From Burkholderiaceae bacterium (GTDB lineage: Bacteria > Pseudomonadota > Gammaproteobacteria > Burkholderiales > Burkholderiaceae_E): DNA of 64,000 nt. Position 1 is the stretch's first letter. Every line of letters begins with the position of its first letter. Below, piece after piece: positions 54,347 through 61,565 of the stretch. A program made the translations under genes and the position numbers. The notes beneath the pieces are model-generated. The model ran no database searches, was not told the origin of the DNA, and worked only from the letters and a program-made list of their open reading frames with translations. The DNA is taken from the NCBI GenBank assembly GCA_019635275.1, contig JAHBZV010000004.1, positions 107,054 to 171,053 of the forward strand, read 5' to 3'.

Positions 54347-55441
54347 ATGCCCCAGCCCGAACGCGCCGACCGCGACGACCTCAGCGACCGTGACGACCGC
54401 GGCGAACGCAGCGACCGCGGCGAGCGCGGCGAGCGCGACGACCGCGACGCTCTCGATTTCGCCCCCGCCGACGACGCCCCGATCGAATACATCCGGCGCA
54501 CGCGCGACTGGTATCTCGCGCTCGGCTACGACAACCCCTACGTCTACGCGCACTACCTCGACGTGCCGTTCCAGCCGCTGCGCAAGCCGCTGGCACAAAG
54601 CCGCGTCACGATCGTGACCACCGCCGCGCCGTACCAGCCCGACAAGGGGCCGCAGGGCAACGGCGCCCCGTACAACGCCGCGGCGAAGTTCTATCGCGTC
54701 TACTCGGGCGACACCGCCCGCGACCACGACCTGCGCATCGCGCACGTCGGCATCGACCGCCGGCACGCAGACCTGGACGATTCGGGCGCGTGGTTTCCGC
54801 TGCCGGCGCTGCGCGCGGCGGTGCGCGCCGGGCGCGTGGGCGAACTGGCGCCGCGCTTCCACGGCGCGCCCACCAATCGCAGCCAGCGCCACACGATCGA
54901 CGTCGACGCGCCCGAGATCCTCGCGCGGTGCCAGGAGGACGGCGTAGACGCCGCGATCCTCGTGCCGAACTGCCCGGTGTGCCACCAGACGCTGTCGCTG
55001 GTCGCGCGACACCTCGAGCGCAACGGCATCGCCACCGTCGTCATGGGCGCCGCGAAGGACATCGTCGAGCACTGCGGCGTGCCGCGCTTGCTGTTCAGCG
55101 ACTTCCCGCTCGGCAACGCGGCCGGCCGGCCGCGCGACCCCGAGTCGCAGGCGGTCACGCTCGAGCTCGCGCTGAAGCTGCTCGAATCGGCGCCGGGGCC
55201 GCGCACGACGATGCAGTCGCCGCTGCGCTGGAGCGCCGACGCGAGCTGGAAGCGCGACTACCGCAACCTCGAAGGGCTGACCGCCGCCGACCTCGCCAGG
55301 CTGCGCGCCGAGAACGACCGCGACAAGGTGGTCGCGCAGGCGCTGCGCGACGCGGCACTCGGGGCGGAGGCAGCCGAGGGTGCCGCCGCGGCCGGCGCAA
55401 CCCGCGCGGCCGCCGCAAAGACCGTGGAGCGCGCACGATGA
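54347..55441 (+). CDS. Glycine/sarcosine/D-proline reductase selenoprotein-B-like protein (cysteine form)
   Basis: 364 residues. GGAGAACC precedes the ATG. The first 35 residues are a low-complexity Asp/Arg/Glu/Gly stretch. The core resembles GrdB/PrdB-type subunits: YIRRTRDWYLALGYDNPYVY, DLRIAHVGIDRRHAD and ILVPNCPVCHQTLSLVARHL followed by GIATVVMGAAKDIVEHCGVP and LLFSDFPLGNAAGRP. In true reductases the redox motif contains selenocysteine (UxxCxxC); here the equivalent is CPVC. Aerobic relatives are uncharacterised. It overlaps the CoA-transferase (ATGA), so a role with a sulfur- or thiol-containing acid is inferred. Confidence 0.75.
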   Translation: MPQPERADRDDLSDRDDRGERSDRGERGERDDRDALDFAPADDAPIEYIRRTRDWYLALGYDNPYVYAHYLDVPFQPLRKPLAQSRVTIVTTAAPYQPDKGPQGNGAPYNAAAKFYRVYSGDTARDHDLRIAHVGIDRRHADLDDSGAWFPLPALRAAVRAGRVGELAPRFHGAPTNRSQRHTIDVDAPEILARCQEDGVDAAILVPNCPVCHQTLSLVARHLERNGIATVVMGAAKDIVEHCGVPRLLFSDFPLGNAAGRPRDPESQAVTLELALKLLESAPGPRTTMQSPLRWSADASWKRDYRNLEGLTAADLARLRAENDRDKVVAQALRDAALGAEAAEGAAAAGATRAAAAKTVERAR

Positions 55442-56637
55442 ACGCCCGCGAATCGCTGCCGCTGGCCGGCGTGCGCGTCGTCGAGTTCTGCCAGGTGGCC
55501 GCGGGCCCGTTCTGCGGGATGCTGCTGGCCGACTTCGGTGCCGAAGTGATCAAGGTCGAGCCGCGCGAAGGCGACGGGCTGCGCCAGTGGCCGCCGATCC
55601 GCAACGGCTTCTCCGAGAACTTCGCGTCGCTCAATCGCGGCAAGCGCTCGCTGGTGCTCGACCTGAAGGACCCTGCCGACCGAGACGTGGCGCGCGCGCT
55701 GGTGCTCGACGCCGACGTGCTGGTCGAGAACAACCGGCCGGGCGTGATGCAGCGGCTGGGCCTGGGTTGGGACTGGTTCGGCCCGCGCAAGCCGAGCCTC
55801 GTCTACTGCTCGATCTCGGCCTTCGGCCAGAGCGGCCCGCGCGCCGGCGAGGGCGGCTTCGACCTGACCATCCAGGCCGCCGCCGGCGTGATGAGCGTGA
55901 CCGGCGAGCCCGACGGCGCGCCGGTGAAGTGCGGCGTGCCGCTGGCCGACTTCACCGCGGGCCTGTACGGCGCATTCTCGATCGCATCGATGATCGCGCG
56001 CGTGCGCGCCGGCGGCCCCGGCGGCCAGCTCGACGTGCCGATGTTCGCGACCACGCTGGCGATCGCCGCGCTGCAGACCAGCGAGTACTTCGGCACCGGC
56101 CGCAATCCGCGCAAGCTGGGCTCCGCGCACCCGCGCAACGCGCCCTACCAGGCCTACCGCGCGCGCGACGCGTGGTTCGCGATCGCCGCCGGCAACGACC
56201 GGCTGTGGCGCGCAGTGTGCGAGGTGGTCGCGATGCCCGAGCTGCTCGCCGACGAGCGCTTCGCGTCGACGACGCTGCGCGCCGCACACCAGGCCGAATT
56301 GAAGGACCTGCTCGAGGCGCGCTTCGCCGACGCCGGCGCCGCCGACTGGCTCGCGCGCTTCGCGAAGGCCGGCGTGCCGGGCGCGCCGATCAACGGCTAT
56401 GCCGAGGCGCTGGCCGACCCGCAGGCGCTGCACCTCGCCCTGGTGCAGCCGATGACGATGCCCGGCGGCACCGACACGCGCACCGTCGTCTGCCCGGTGC
56501 GCATCGACGGGGCCGCAGTGCCGGTGGACACGCGGGCGCCGGCGCTCGGCGAGCACGATCGCGAGTTGCGCGAGCGCGCGCGGCAGGTCGCGGGCGCCGC
56601 CGGCGGACGGACCCACATCGAGGAGGACGACCGATGA
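55438..56637 (+). CDS. Class III (CaiB/BaiF) CoA-transferase, Act-like
   Basis: 399 residues. Family III CoA-transferase features: GVRVVEFCQVAAGPFCGMLL, DFGAEVIKVEPREGDGLRQW, LNRGKRSLVLDLKDP and, carrying the probable catalytic Asp, GGFDLTIQAAAGVMSVTGEP. The start and stop overlap both neighbours as ATGA (55438 and 56634). In Variovorax a class III enzyme (Act) transfers CoA to 3-sulfinopropionate, the product of 3-mercaptopropionate dioxygenase. The dioxygenase-like gene next door makes the same reaction likely here, though formyl- or succinyl-CoA transfer to another acid is possible. Confidence 0.88.
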   Translation: MNARESLPLAGVRVVEFCQVAAGPFCGMLLADFGAEVIKVEPREGDGLRQWPPIRNGFSENFASLNRGKRSLVLDLKDPADRDVARALVLDADVLVENNRPGVMQRLGLGWDWFGPRKPSLVYCSISAFGQSGPRAGEGGFDLTIQAAAGVMSVTGEPDGAPVKCGVPLADFTAGLYGAFSIASMIARVRAGGPGGQLDVPMFATTLAIAALQTSEYFGTGRNPRKLGSAHPRNAPYQAYRARDAWFAIAAGNDRLWRAVCEVVAMPELLADERFASTTLRAAHQAELKDLLEARFADAGAADWLARFAKAGVPGAPINGYAEALADPQALHLALVQPMTMPGGTDTRTVVCPVRIDGAAVPVDTRAPALGEHDRELRERARQVAGAAGGRTHIEEDDR

Positions 56638-57260
56638 GTGCACCCCAGGACCCGATCGCGCCGCTGCGCGACTTCGTCGTCGCGATGACGCGGCTCGTCG
56701 AAGACAGCGCCGACGAGGCGACGCTGATCGTCGAGGGCCGGCGCCTGCTCGCGCAACTGGTCGCGCACGACGACTGGCTGCCCGAACCGTTCACCCGCCC
56801 CGACCCGCAGTTCTACCGGCAGTTCCTGCTGCACGCCGATCCGCTCGAGCGCTTCTCGGTGGTGAGCTTCGTCTGGGGGCCGGGCCAGCACACGCCGATC
56901 CACGACCACACAGTCTGGGGACTCATCGGCATGCTGCGCGGCGCCGAGCGCTGCCAGCGCTACCGGCGCGCCGACGACGGCCGCCTCGTGCCGCACGGCG
57001 GCGAGGAGATCCTGCACCCCGGCGAGGTCGACGCGGTGTCGCCGACGATCGGCGACATCCACGTCGTGGCCAACGCGCTGGCCGACCAGCCATCGATCAG
57101 CATCCACGTCTACGGCGGCAACATCGGGGCGGTTCGGCGGCATGTGTTCGATCCGGCCACCGGCGAGGTGAAGGACTTCGTGTCCGGCTATTCGTCGGAG
57201 GTGGTGCCGAACCTGTGGGATCGGTCGGGGGTGGTGCGGGCGGGGGTCGGGGGCGGCTGA
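56634..57260 (+). CDS. Thiol dioxygenase, cysteine dioxygenase family, Gln-type (3-mercaptopropionate dioxygenase-like)
   Basis: Mononuclear iron cupin of 208 residues that adds O2 to a thiol to give a sulfinic acid. Iron ligands H90, H92 and H143 ([11 protein letters not shown] and [10 protein letters not shown]); Ser-His-Tyr triad S156/H158/Y160 (SISIHVYGG). At the position of Arg60 of mammalian cysteine dioxygenase it has Gln ([12 protein letters not shown]63), and arginines at 168-169, the pattern of Gln-type enzymes that prefer 3-mercaptopropionate. Its last 24 codons overlap the 3' end of the convergent integron integrase gene by 73 bp. Last gene of the thiol operon. Confidence 0.85.
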   Translation: MSAPQDPIAPLRDFVVAMTRLVEDSADEATLIVEGRRLLAQLVAHDDWLPEPFTRPDPQFYRQFLLHADPLERFSVVSFVWGPGQHTPIHDHTVWGLIGMLRGAERCQRYRRADDGRLVPHGGEEILHPGEVDAVSPTIGDIHVVANALADQPSISIHVYGGNIGAVRRHVFDPATGEVKDFVSGYSSEVVPNLWDRSGVVRAGVGGG

Positions 57261-58342
57261 TCGGGGGCAGAGGCAGCGCCCGCAGGGGCGACGGCCTGCG
57301 CTGCGTTCGACGTCGCGCCGATGACCAATCCGTCGAGCGGACTGGGCGTGCCCGCCGCACCGGACTTGAGCACGTGTGTGTAGATCATCGTCGTGCTGAC
57401 GTCGCTGTGCCCGAGCAGTTCCTGCACCCGCCGGATATCGGCGCCGGATTCCAGCAGGTGCGTCGCGAACGAGTGGCGAGGCGTATGCGCCGTCACCCGC
57501 TTGCCAATGTTCGCAGCACGGGCGGCGCGCGCGATCGCGCGGCCGATCGTCTCCGGGTACAGATGGTGACGACGGCGAATCCTGCTGCGCGGATCCGTCG
57601 ACAGCGCGGCGGCCGGCCACACCCAGAACCAGTTCCACGACTCGGGCGCCCGCGGATACTTGACCGCCAGCGCGTCGGGCAGTTCCACGCCGGGCACTCC
57701 CGCGATGCGGTCGCGCTCCCAGAGCTTTCGGGCATCGGCGAGCTGCAGCTTCAACGGTGCGCGCAACGCTTCGGGCAGCATCACCACGCGATCCTTGCCA
57801 CCCTTTCCCTCGCGAACCACGATCACCGATCGGTCGAAGTCGACGTCCTTGGTCCGCAGCCGCAGGCATTCGAGCAGCCGCATGCCCGTCCCATACAGCG
57901 TGCGCGCGATCACTCCATGGGCGCCGTCGATCGCGGCCAACAGGCGCGCGACTTCTTCGCGCGACAGTACCGTGGGCACACGTACCCGGGATTTCGGCCG
58001 GCCCAAGTCCTGCATCCACGGCAACTCCTGGCCCAGAACCTCCCGATAGAGAAACAGCAGCGCGCACAAGGCCTGCTTGTGAGTCGAGACCGAAACGTGC
58101 CGTTCGTTGGCCAGGTGGGCGATAGATCGCTCGACCTCGACCCGCCCGAGGTCACGCGGGTGGCGCATGCCGTGATACCGGACGAAGGCCCGCGCCCAGT
58201 AGACATATGCCTGCTCGGTGCGAAGGCTGTAGTGCAGGTAGCGGATCCGCTCGCGCAGACGGGCGAGCAGCCCGGGCGATCCCGGACCGCTGCCAGAGGG
58301 AGGCGAGCATTGCGGCGGTTGACAGCAGACAATGGGGCGCAT
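57188..58342 (-). CDS. intI: Integron integrase (IntI-type tyrosine recombinase)
   Basis: 384 residues from the ATG at 58342, chosen because IntI proteins have about 25 residues before [10 protein letters not shown]; ATGs at 58351 and 58381 are alternatives. Catalytic residues are all present: R155 (YGTGMRLLE), H286 and R289 (HTPRHSFAT), H312 ([18 protein letters not shown]) and Y321. Residues 220-268 ([20 protein letters not shown] and [20 protein letters not shown]) are the extra domain unique to integron integrases. It reads away from the cassettes as expected. The C-terminus extends about 45 residues past the usual end, into the 3' end of the thiol dioxygenase gene. Confidence 0.97.
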   Translation of the reverse strand: MRPIVCCQPPQCSPPSGSGPGSPGLLARLRERIRYLHYSLRTEQAYVYWARAFVRYHGMRHPRDLGRVEVERSIAHLANERHVSVSTHKQALCALLFLYREVLGQELPWMQDLGRPKSRVRVPTVLSREEVARLLAAIDGAHGVIARTLYGTGMRLLECLRLRTKDVDFDRSVIVVREGKGGKDRVVMLPEALRAPLKLQLADARKLWERDRIAGVPGVELPDALAVKYPRAPESWNWFWVWPAAALSTDPRSRIRRRHHLYPETIGRAIARAARAANIGKRVTAHTPRHSFATHLLESGADIRRVQELLGHSDVSTTMIYTHVLKSGAAGTPSPLDGLVIGATSNAAQAVAPAGAASAPDQPPPTPARTTPDRSHRFGTTSDE

Positions 58343-58347
58343 GGTGC

Positions 58348-58363
58348 CCATATATCTACACAG
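58348..58363 (-). promoter_or_regulatory. Degenerate LexA-box-like site at the intI start
   Basis: On the minus strand CTGTGTAGATATATGG matches the LexA consensus CTGTATATATATACAG at 12 of 16 positions, with the left half-site CTGT intact. It ends five bases before the preferred intI ATG. Many integron integrases are under SOS control through a LexA site here. The right half is poor, so this is tentative. Confidence 0.4.
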
Positions 58364-58381
58364 CACCCGGCCTTCGCGCAT

Positions 58382-58762
58382 CGTCGGGCCGTACTACTGG
58401 TCACAGGCCGAAGAACTATGCAAAATGGATTGAATCCGGGCCGGCGTGCGTCCTTTGCTGGCCGTTTATTTGTTGCTTCGAGAACCGAAAGCGCCCGGCG
58501 GCCGCGATTGGCGCGCGCTGCACGGCGGTGGATGTCCGGGTTATCCGGCGGCGCCTTGGATTATTCGGCCTGCGAATGAGGGGCGCGGGGTCGAAGAGCG
58601 CCGGCATCGCCGCAGAGCCGAGGTTGCCCTGGCGTTACGTCCGATACGGAGGCGTAATGGTGGAGAAAGATCCTGCGGCGACAAGCACATCCATGTGCGG
58701 GTGTGGACAGGTTACGCCGGTAGATCCGGATTTATCCGGCTGCGCGCAAAGAACCAAAACAC
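58382..58762. other. attI region of the integron (integrase-cassette intergenic)
   Basis: About 380 bp between intI and the first cassette, where attI and the cassette promoter should lie. The recombination point is predicted in GTTAGCC at 58763-58769. Two similar motifs, TCCGGGTTATCCGGC (58535-58549) and TCCGGATTTATCCGGC (58725-58740), may be the direct repeats that IntI binds in attI sites. I could not identify a convincing cassette promoter. Open frames here overlap each other and have no protein features. Confidence 0.6.
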
Positions 58763-58771
58763 GTTAGCCCT

Positions 58772-59218
58772 ATGGCACAGGAGTCCTTCCGTCGGTGGCA
58801 AACCGAATCCATTAAGCAGAAGCAAACGGCGTCTGCTCTCCTGCTAGGGTTGAGTGGTGCCGCTGTGGCGTTCGCGATCGCTCAGCTGGCGGGGAAGTCA
58901 GCTTATGTTGGTTGTTGGTCGTCTGTCGCGTTTCATCTGGCCGCGGCCGCTCACTTGATTTCCATGGCGAGCGGCATCGCGTTCTCACTGAACCGCGTAC
59001 GGGACTTTGACCTGACATCTCAAATCGCGAGACTACGAGAGTCTGACCCCAAGTCGACGCGGCTCACGGGAATGCGCGCGAGGGTCCGTTTCTGGGGACG
59101 TATCACTCGCCGGCTCGTCGTCGCACAAGTCGTTTTCTTTGGGCTGGGAATGTTGTTCTTGCTCTGGTTTGTGCTGCTCCATTACCGCAATGCGCTGTAT
59201 CCCGCTACAAACGCATAG
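58772..59218 (+). CDS. Cassette 1: small membrane protein of unknown function
   Basis: 148 residues, unrecognised. Three hydrophobic helices, about 19-40 (TASALLLGLSGAAVAFAIAQ), 46-70 and 113-137 (LVVAQVVFFGLGMLFLLWFV), with a basic cytoplasmic-type loop between the second and third (RLTGMRARVRFWGRITRR). The ATG is only nine bases from the cassette boundary and has no ribosome-binding site, so translation depends on sequence in attI or is leaderless. The stop codon lies at the left edge of attC1. Lower GC than the chromosome. Could be a membrane effector of a defence module, but nothing proves that. Confidence 0.75.
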   Translation: MAQESFRRWQTESIKQKQTASALLLGLSGAAVAFAIAQLAGKSAYVGCWSSVAFHLAAAAHLISMASGIAFSLNRVRDFDLTSQIARLRESDPKSTRLTGMRARVRFWGRITRRLVVAQVVFFGLGMLFLLWFVLLHYRNALYPATNA

Positions 59219-59315
59219 GGCTAACCAGCCGTTCGAGCGGACGGCCCGCAAGCTTCGCTTGCGGGTACCCTCGGCGCTTCGCGCCTCGGCCGCCGCTCAA
59301 CGGCGACGTTAGGGC
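59218..59315 (+). repeat. attC1 recombination site
   Basis: 98 bp. The left core contains CTAAC (59221-59225) and the right core is GTTAGGGC (59308-59315). Next to the cores AGCCGTTCGAGCGGACGGCC on the left pairs with CGCTCAACGGCG on the right, leaving unpaired bases as attC sites require. The middle folds into two further hairpins, CCGCAAGC-TTC-GCTTGCGG and GGCGC-TTC-GCGCC. Predicted cassette 1 spans about 58764-59308. Confidence 0.88.
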
Positions 59316-59372
59316 GCACACGAACAACGTTCATGGAGCTACAGTCTAGAAACTCAGGGGAGTGAGAAAAAA

Positions 59373-59924
59373 ATGTCTGAAGATAATTCCACGGCCGTCT
59401 CTGCCGCAGCTATCTCCGTAATCAACACTTTGCAGCCGCTTAGTGTTGATGAGCGCGCGCAAGTTCTCCACGCCGCTGCGGCTTTGTACTCCATACAACT
59501 GGCGAGCGCGAGACAGAGTCATGTGCACCAGTCTGCTCTTCAACAGGCGCCTTCCTCCGCGCAGGCGCGTCCTGAAAGCCAAAAGCCCGTGTCCGTCGGC
59601 GAGTTTGTCCGTGAGAAATCGCCAGCCACGAACGCGCAGCGCATCGCCTGCTTTGCCTACTACCGAGAGCGCTTCGAACACCATGAACATTTTTCAAGAA
59701 GCGACCTGAGCGGCTACTTCGCTGCCGCGAGGCTTCCCAAGCCAGGCAATTTCGACCGAGACTACAACAACGCGGTGAAGGAAAACTGGATTCATGACAG
59801 TGGAGCGGAATCTTATCTGACCCAAACCGGCGAGGCAGCGGTATCTGCTGGCTTCGACGGCAAGGCGAAGCCGCGGGGCGCGTCCACTCGAAAGAAGAAG
59901 GCTGGTTCTAAGCGCAATGATTGA
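59373..59924 (+). CDS. Cassette 2, gene A: hypothetical protein with winged-helix-like region
   Basis: 183 residues, not recognised. GGGGAG lies ten bases before the ATG. Residues 1-80 are helical and Ala/Gln-rich. Residues 85-165 (NAQRIACFAYYRERFEHHEH, FSRSDLSGYFAAARLPKPGN, FDRDYNNAVKENWIHDSGAE) look like a small winged-helix domain ending in YLTQTGEAAV. The tail is strongly basic (STRKKKAGSKRND), suggesting nucleic-acid contact. It overlaps gene B by 8 bp, so the two are translated together and form a two-gene unit within one cassette, which is unusual. Confidence 0.75.
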   Translation: MSEDNSTAVSAAAISVINTLQPLSVDERAQVLHAAAALYSIQLASARQSHVHQSALQQAPSSAQARPESQKPVSVGEFVREKSPATNAQRIACFAYYRERFEHHEHFSRSDLSGYFAAARLPKPGNFDRDYNNAVKENWIHDSGAESYLTQTGEAAVSAGFDGKAKPRGASTRKKKAGSKRND

Positions 59925-60681
59925 AAGCAGCAGCCTACTCCAGACGGTCCCTACCGGACTACGTGAGCCCCTTATTCAGGAATTTTCCGGACTATGTAGG
60001 GCTTTTAATGAGTCTCGCTGGAAGTTAACTGCTCTAGACGCAGGACGATTCTGCGAAGTTGTTTATTGCATTGTCGATGGCGCTCTATCGGGATCGTTTC
60101 AATCCACGCCGAAAAAACCCGGAGATTTTGTAGCAGCATGCAGAGCACTTGAAAACAGACCTCCTGTACCTGTCGGGGATCGATCGCTAAGAATTCTGAT
60201 TCCCCGGCTTCTGCCTTCGCTGTACGAAATCCGAAACAACCGGGACGTAGGGCATGTCGGTGGCGATGTGCAGTCAAACAAGATGGATGCAGCGTTTGTC
60301 CGTGATGCGTGCGCGTGGATCACTGCAGAACTGATAAGAGTATTTCACAACACTAGCACTGAGGTCGCTCAACAATCTGTAGATCTTTTGGCTGAACGAG
60401 TGCATCCGTTAGTTTGGGAATTCGAAGGCGTCAAGAGAGTACTCGACACGACTCTTAAGGCCTGGGAGCGCGCGCTAGTCTTGCTTTATGCGACGCCGGG
60501 GACGACTACTGTTAAGCAACTCAATGCTTGGGTGGTATACCCGAGCAAATTTCGACGCGGTGTTCTGGAGCCACTTTTCCAAAAGAGACTTATTGAGCTC
60601 ACGGGCGATAAGGCGATTATTACCCCTTTGGGCTGTGCGTATGTTGAGAAGAATCTCCTGAGATCGCTAGGTGCGCCCTAA
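59917..60681 (+). CDS. Cassette 2, gene B: hypothetical protein with HEPN-like motif and C-terminal winged helix
   Basis: 254 residues, not recognised. The middle helical region contains EIRNNRDVGHVGGDV: R106, N107 and H113 fit the Rx4-6H motif of HEPN ribonucleases, where the residue after R is often N, D or H. The C-terminal 80 residues (ALVLLYATPGTTTVKQLNAW, RRGVLEPLFQKRLIELTGDK, AIITPLGCAYVEKN) look like a winged helix. No signal or membrane segment. The stop codon TAA is part of the attC2 left core. With gene A it forms a candidate conflict or defence module; HEPN assignment is by motif and context only. Confidence 0.75.
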   Translation: MIESSSLLQTVPTGLREPLIQEFSGLCRAFNESRWKLTALDAGRFCEVVYCIVDGALSGSFQSTPKKPGDFVAACRALENRPPVPVGDRSLRILIPRLLPSLYEIRNNRDVGHVGGDVQSNKMDAAFVRDACAWITAELIRVFHNTSTEVAQQSVDLLAERVHPLVWEFEGVKRVLDTTLKAWERALVLLYATPGTTTVKQLNAWVVYPSKFRRGVLEPLFQKRLIELTGDKAIITPLGCAYVEKNLLRSLGAP

Positions 60682-60735
60682 CAATTCATTCAAACCGATG
60701 CCGCTTCGCGGCACGGCTTAATTCTGGCGTTAGAT
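60675..60735 (+). repeat. attC2 recombination site
   Basis: About 61 bp, left core GCCCTAAC (60675-60682), right core GTTAGAT (60729-60735). AATTCATTCAAACCGATGCC and GGCACGGCTTAATTCTGGC pair with the usual bulge; the loop is GCTTCGC. It closely resembles the compact attC sites of aadA-type resistance cassettes. Cassette 2 spans about 59309-60729. Confidence 0.92.
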
Positions 60736-60755
60736 CTCACAACTGGAGTCATGCG

Positions 60756-61436
60756 ATGCAAATGATCAGGCGACTTCTTGGCATCACTCTGTGCGCATTT
60801 GTCACTCATGCGGCGGCTCAGATGCCGAAGGGTGAGTACCTTGATGGCAAGGACTCGAAAGTCGCCGTTGTCTTGGCGCACGGCCAAGGTCTCGACGCCG
60901 ATGCGATTGTTGTGGGTCCGCTGCGCCGAGCAATACACAGCGAACTTGGATTTCACACGCTTTCACTGAGCATGCCAACGCTTCCGGGTGCCAAAACGCT
61001 TGAACTATTTCATGAATACGAATCAACTTTTCCTGATGCATACGCGCGCATACAAGCCGCCATTGACTTCCTAAGGAAGGAGAAGGGCGTTGAGCGCATT
61101 TATCTCATGGGGCATAGCATGGGTGGTCGAATGACAAGCGCATTCCTGGCGAACCATCCCGATGCACCCGTCGTCGGCTTTATTGGAGTCGGATTATTGG
61201 CTGGAGGCAAGGAGCCGCTGAATACGAACCTGAACCTTCGGAGGATCAAGGTTCCAGTCATCGACGTGTTTGCCGAGAATGACCGAGACGCAAAGTCCGC
61301 TGAGTTCCGAAAGCCGATGGTTTCGGATCGGTTCGTCCAAATCCCGATTCCTGGAGCCAAGCACGACTACCGAGGCTACGAGAAGGTCGTAGCTAGCGCC
61401 GTAAACGATTGGCTCAAAAAGCAGGAAAGCAGGTGA
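60756..61436 (+). CDS. Cassette 3: secreted alpha/beta hydrolase (DUF3530-like)
   Basis: 226 residues. GGAG lies eight bases before the ATG at 60756. Signal peptide MQMIRRLLGITLCAFVTHAA cleaved near AAA-QM. Alpha/beta hydrolase core with oxyanion/HG motif VVLAHGQGLDAD, nucleophile elbow YLMGHSMGGRM (Ser), Asp in VIDVFAENDRD and His in PGAKHDYRGYE. The fold resembles DUF3530/dienelactone-hydrolase-like esterases. Periplasmic location is likely. Substrate unknown. Moderate GC and isolated position mark it as a mobile cassette gene. Confidence 0.85.
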   Translation: MQMIRRLLGITLCAFVTHAAAQMPKGEYLDGKDSKVAVVLAHGQGLDADAIVVGPLRRAIHSELGFHTLSLSMPTLPGAKTLELFHEYESTFPDAYARIQAAIDFLRKEKGVERIYLMGHSMGGRMTSAFLANHPDAPVVGFIGVGLLAGGKEPLNTNLNLRRIKVPVIDVFAENDRDAKSAEFRKPMVSDRFVQIPIPGAKHDYRGYEKVVASAVNDWLKKQESR

Positions 61437-61495
61437 GATCTAACTCGTCGTTGCAGCGGGCGGCCTTTGGCCGCCGCTGAGCTCCAACGTTAGAC
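61437..61495 (+). repeat. attC3 recombination site
   Basis: 59 bp, directly after the cassette 3 stop. Left core GATCTAAC (61437-61444), right core GTTAGAC (61489-61495). GTCGTTGCAGCGGGCGGCC pairs with GGCCGCCGCTGAGCTCCAAC around a TTT loop, with the offset bulge typical of attC. Cassette 3 spans about 60730-61489. Confidence 0.92.
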
Positions 61496-61565
61496 GTCGC
61501 AAGTGCCCTCGGGATTGATTCCATCGCCCGCTTGATCACAATGGTTGTCGCACGAGGGAGGTGTC

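Noticed and set aside
58207-58847. Overlapping plus-strand frames in the attI region (58207-58767 and 58446-58847)
   Set aside because: They cross the integrase start, attI and cassette 1 in different frames, with no ribosome-binding site or domain pattern.
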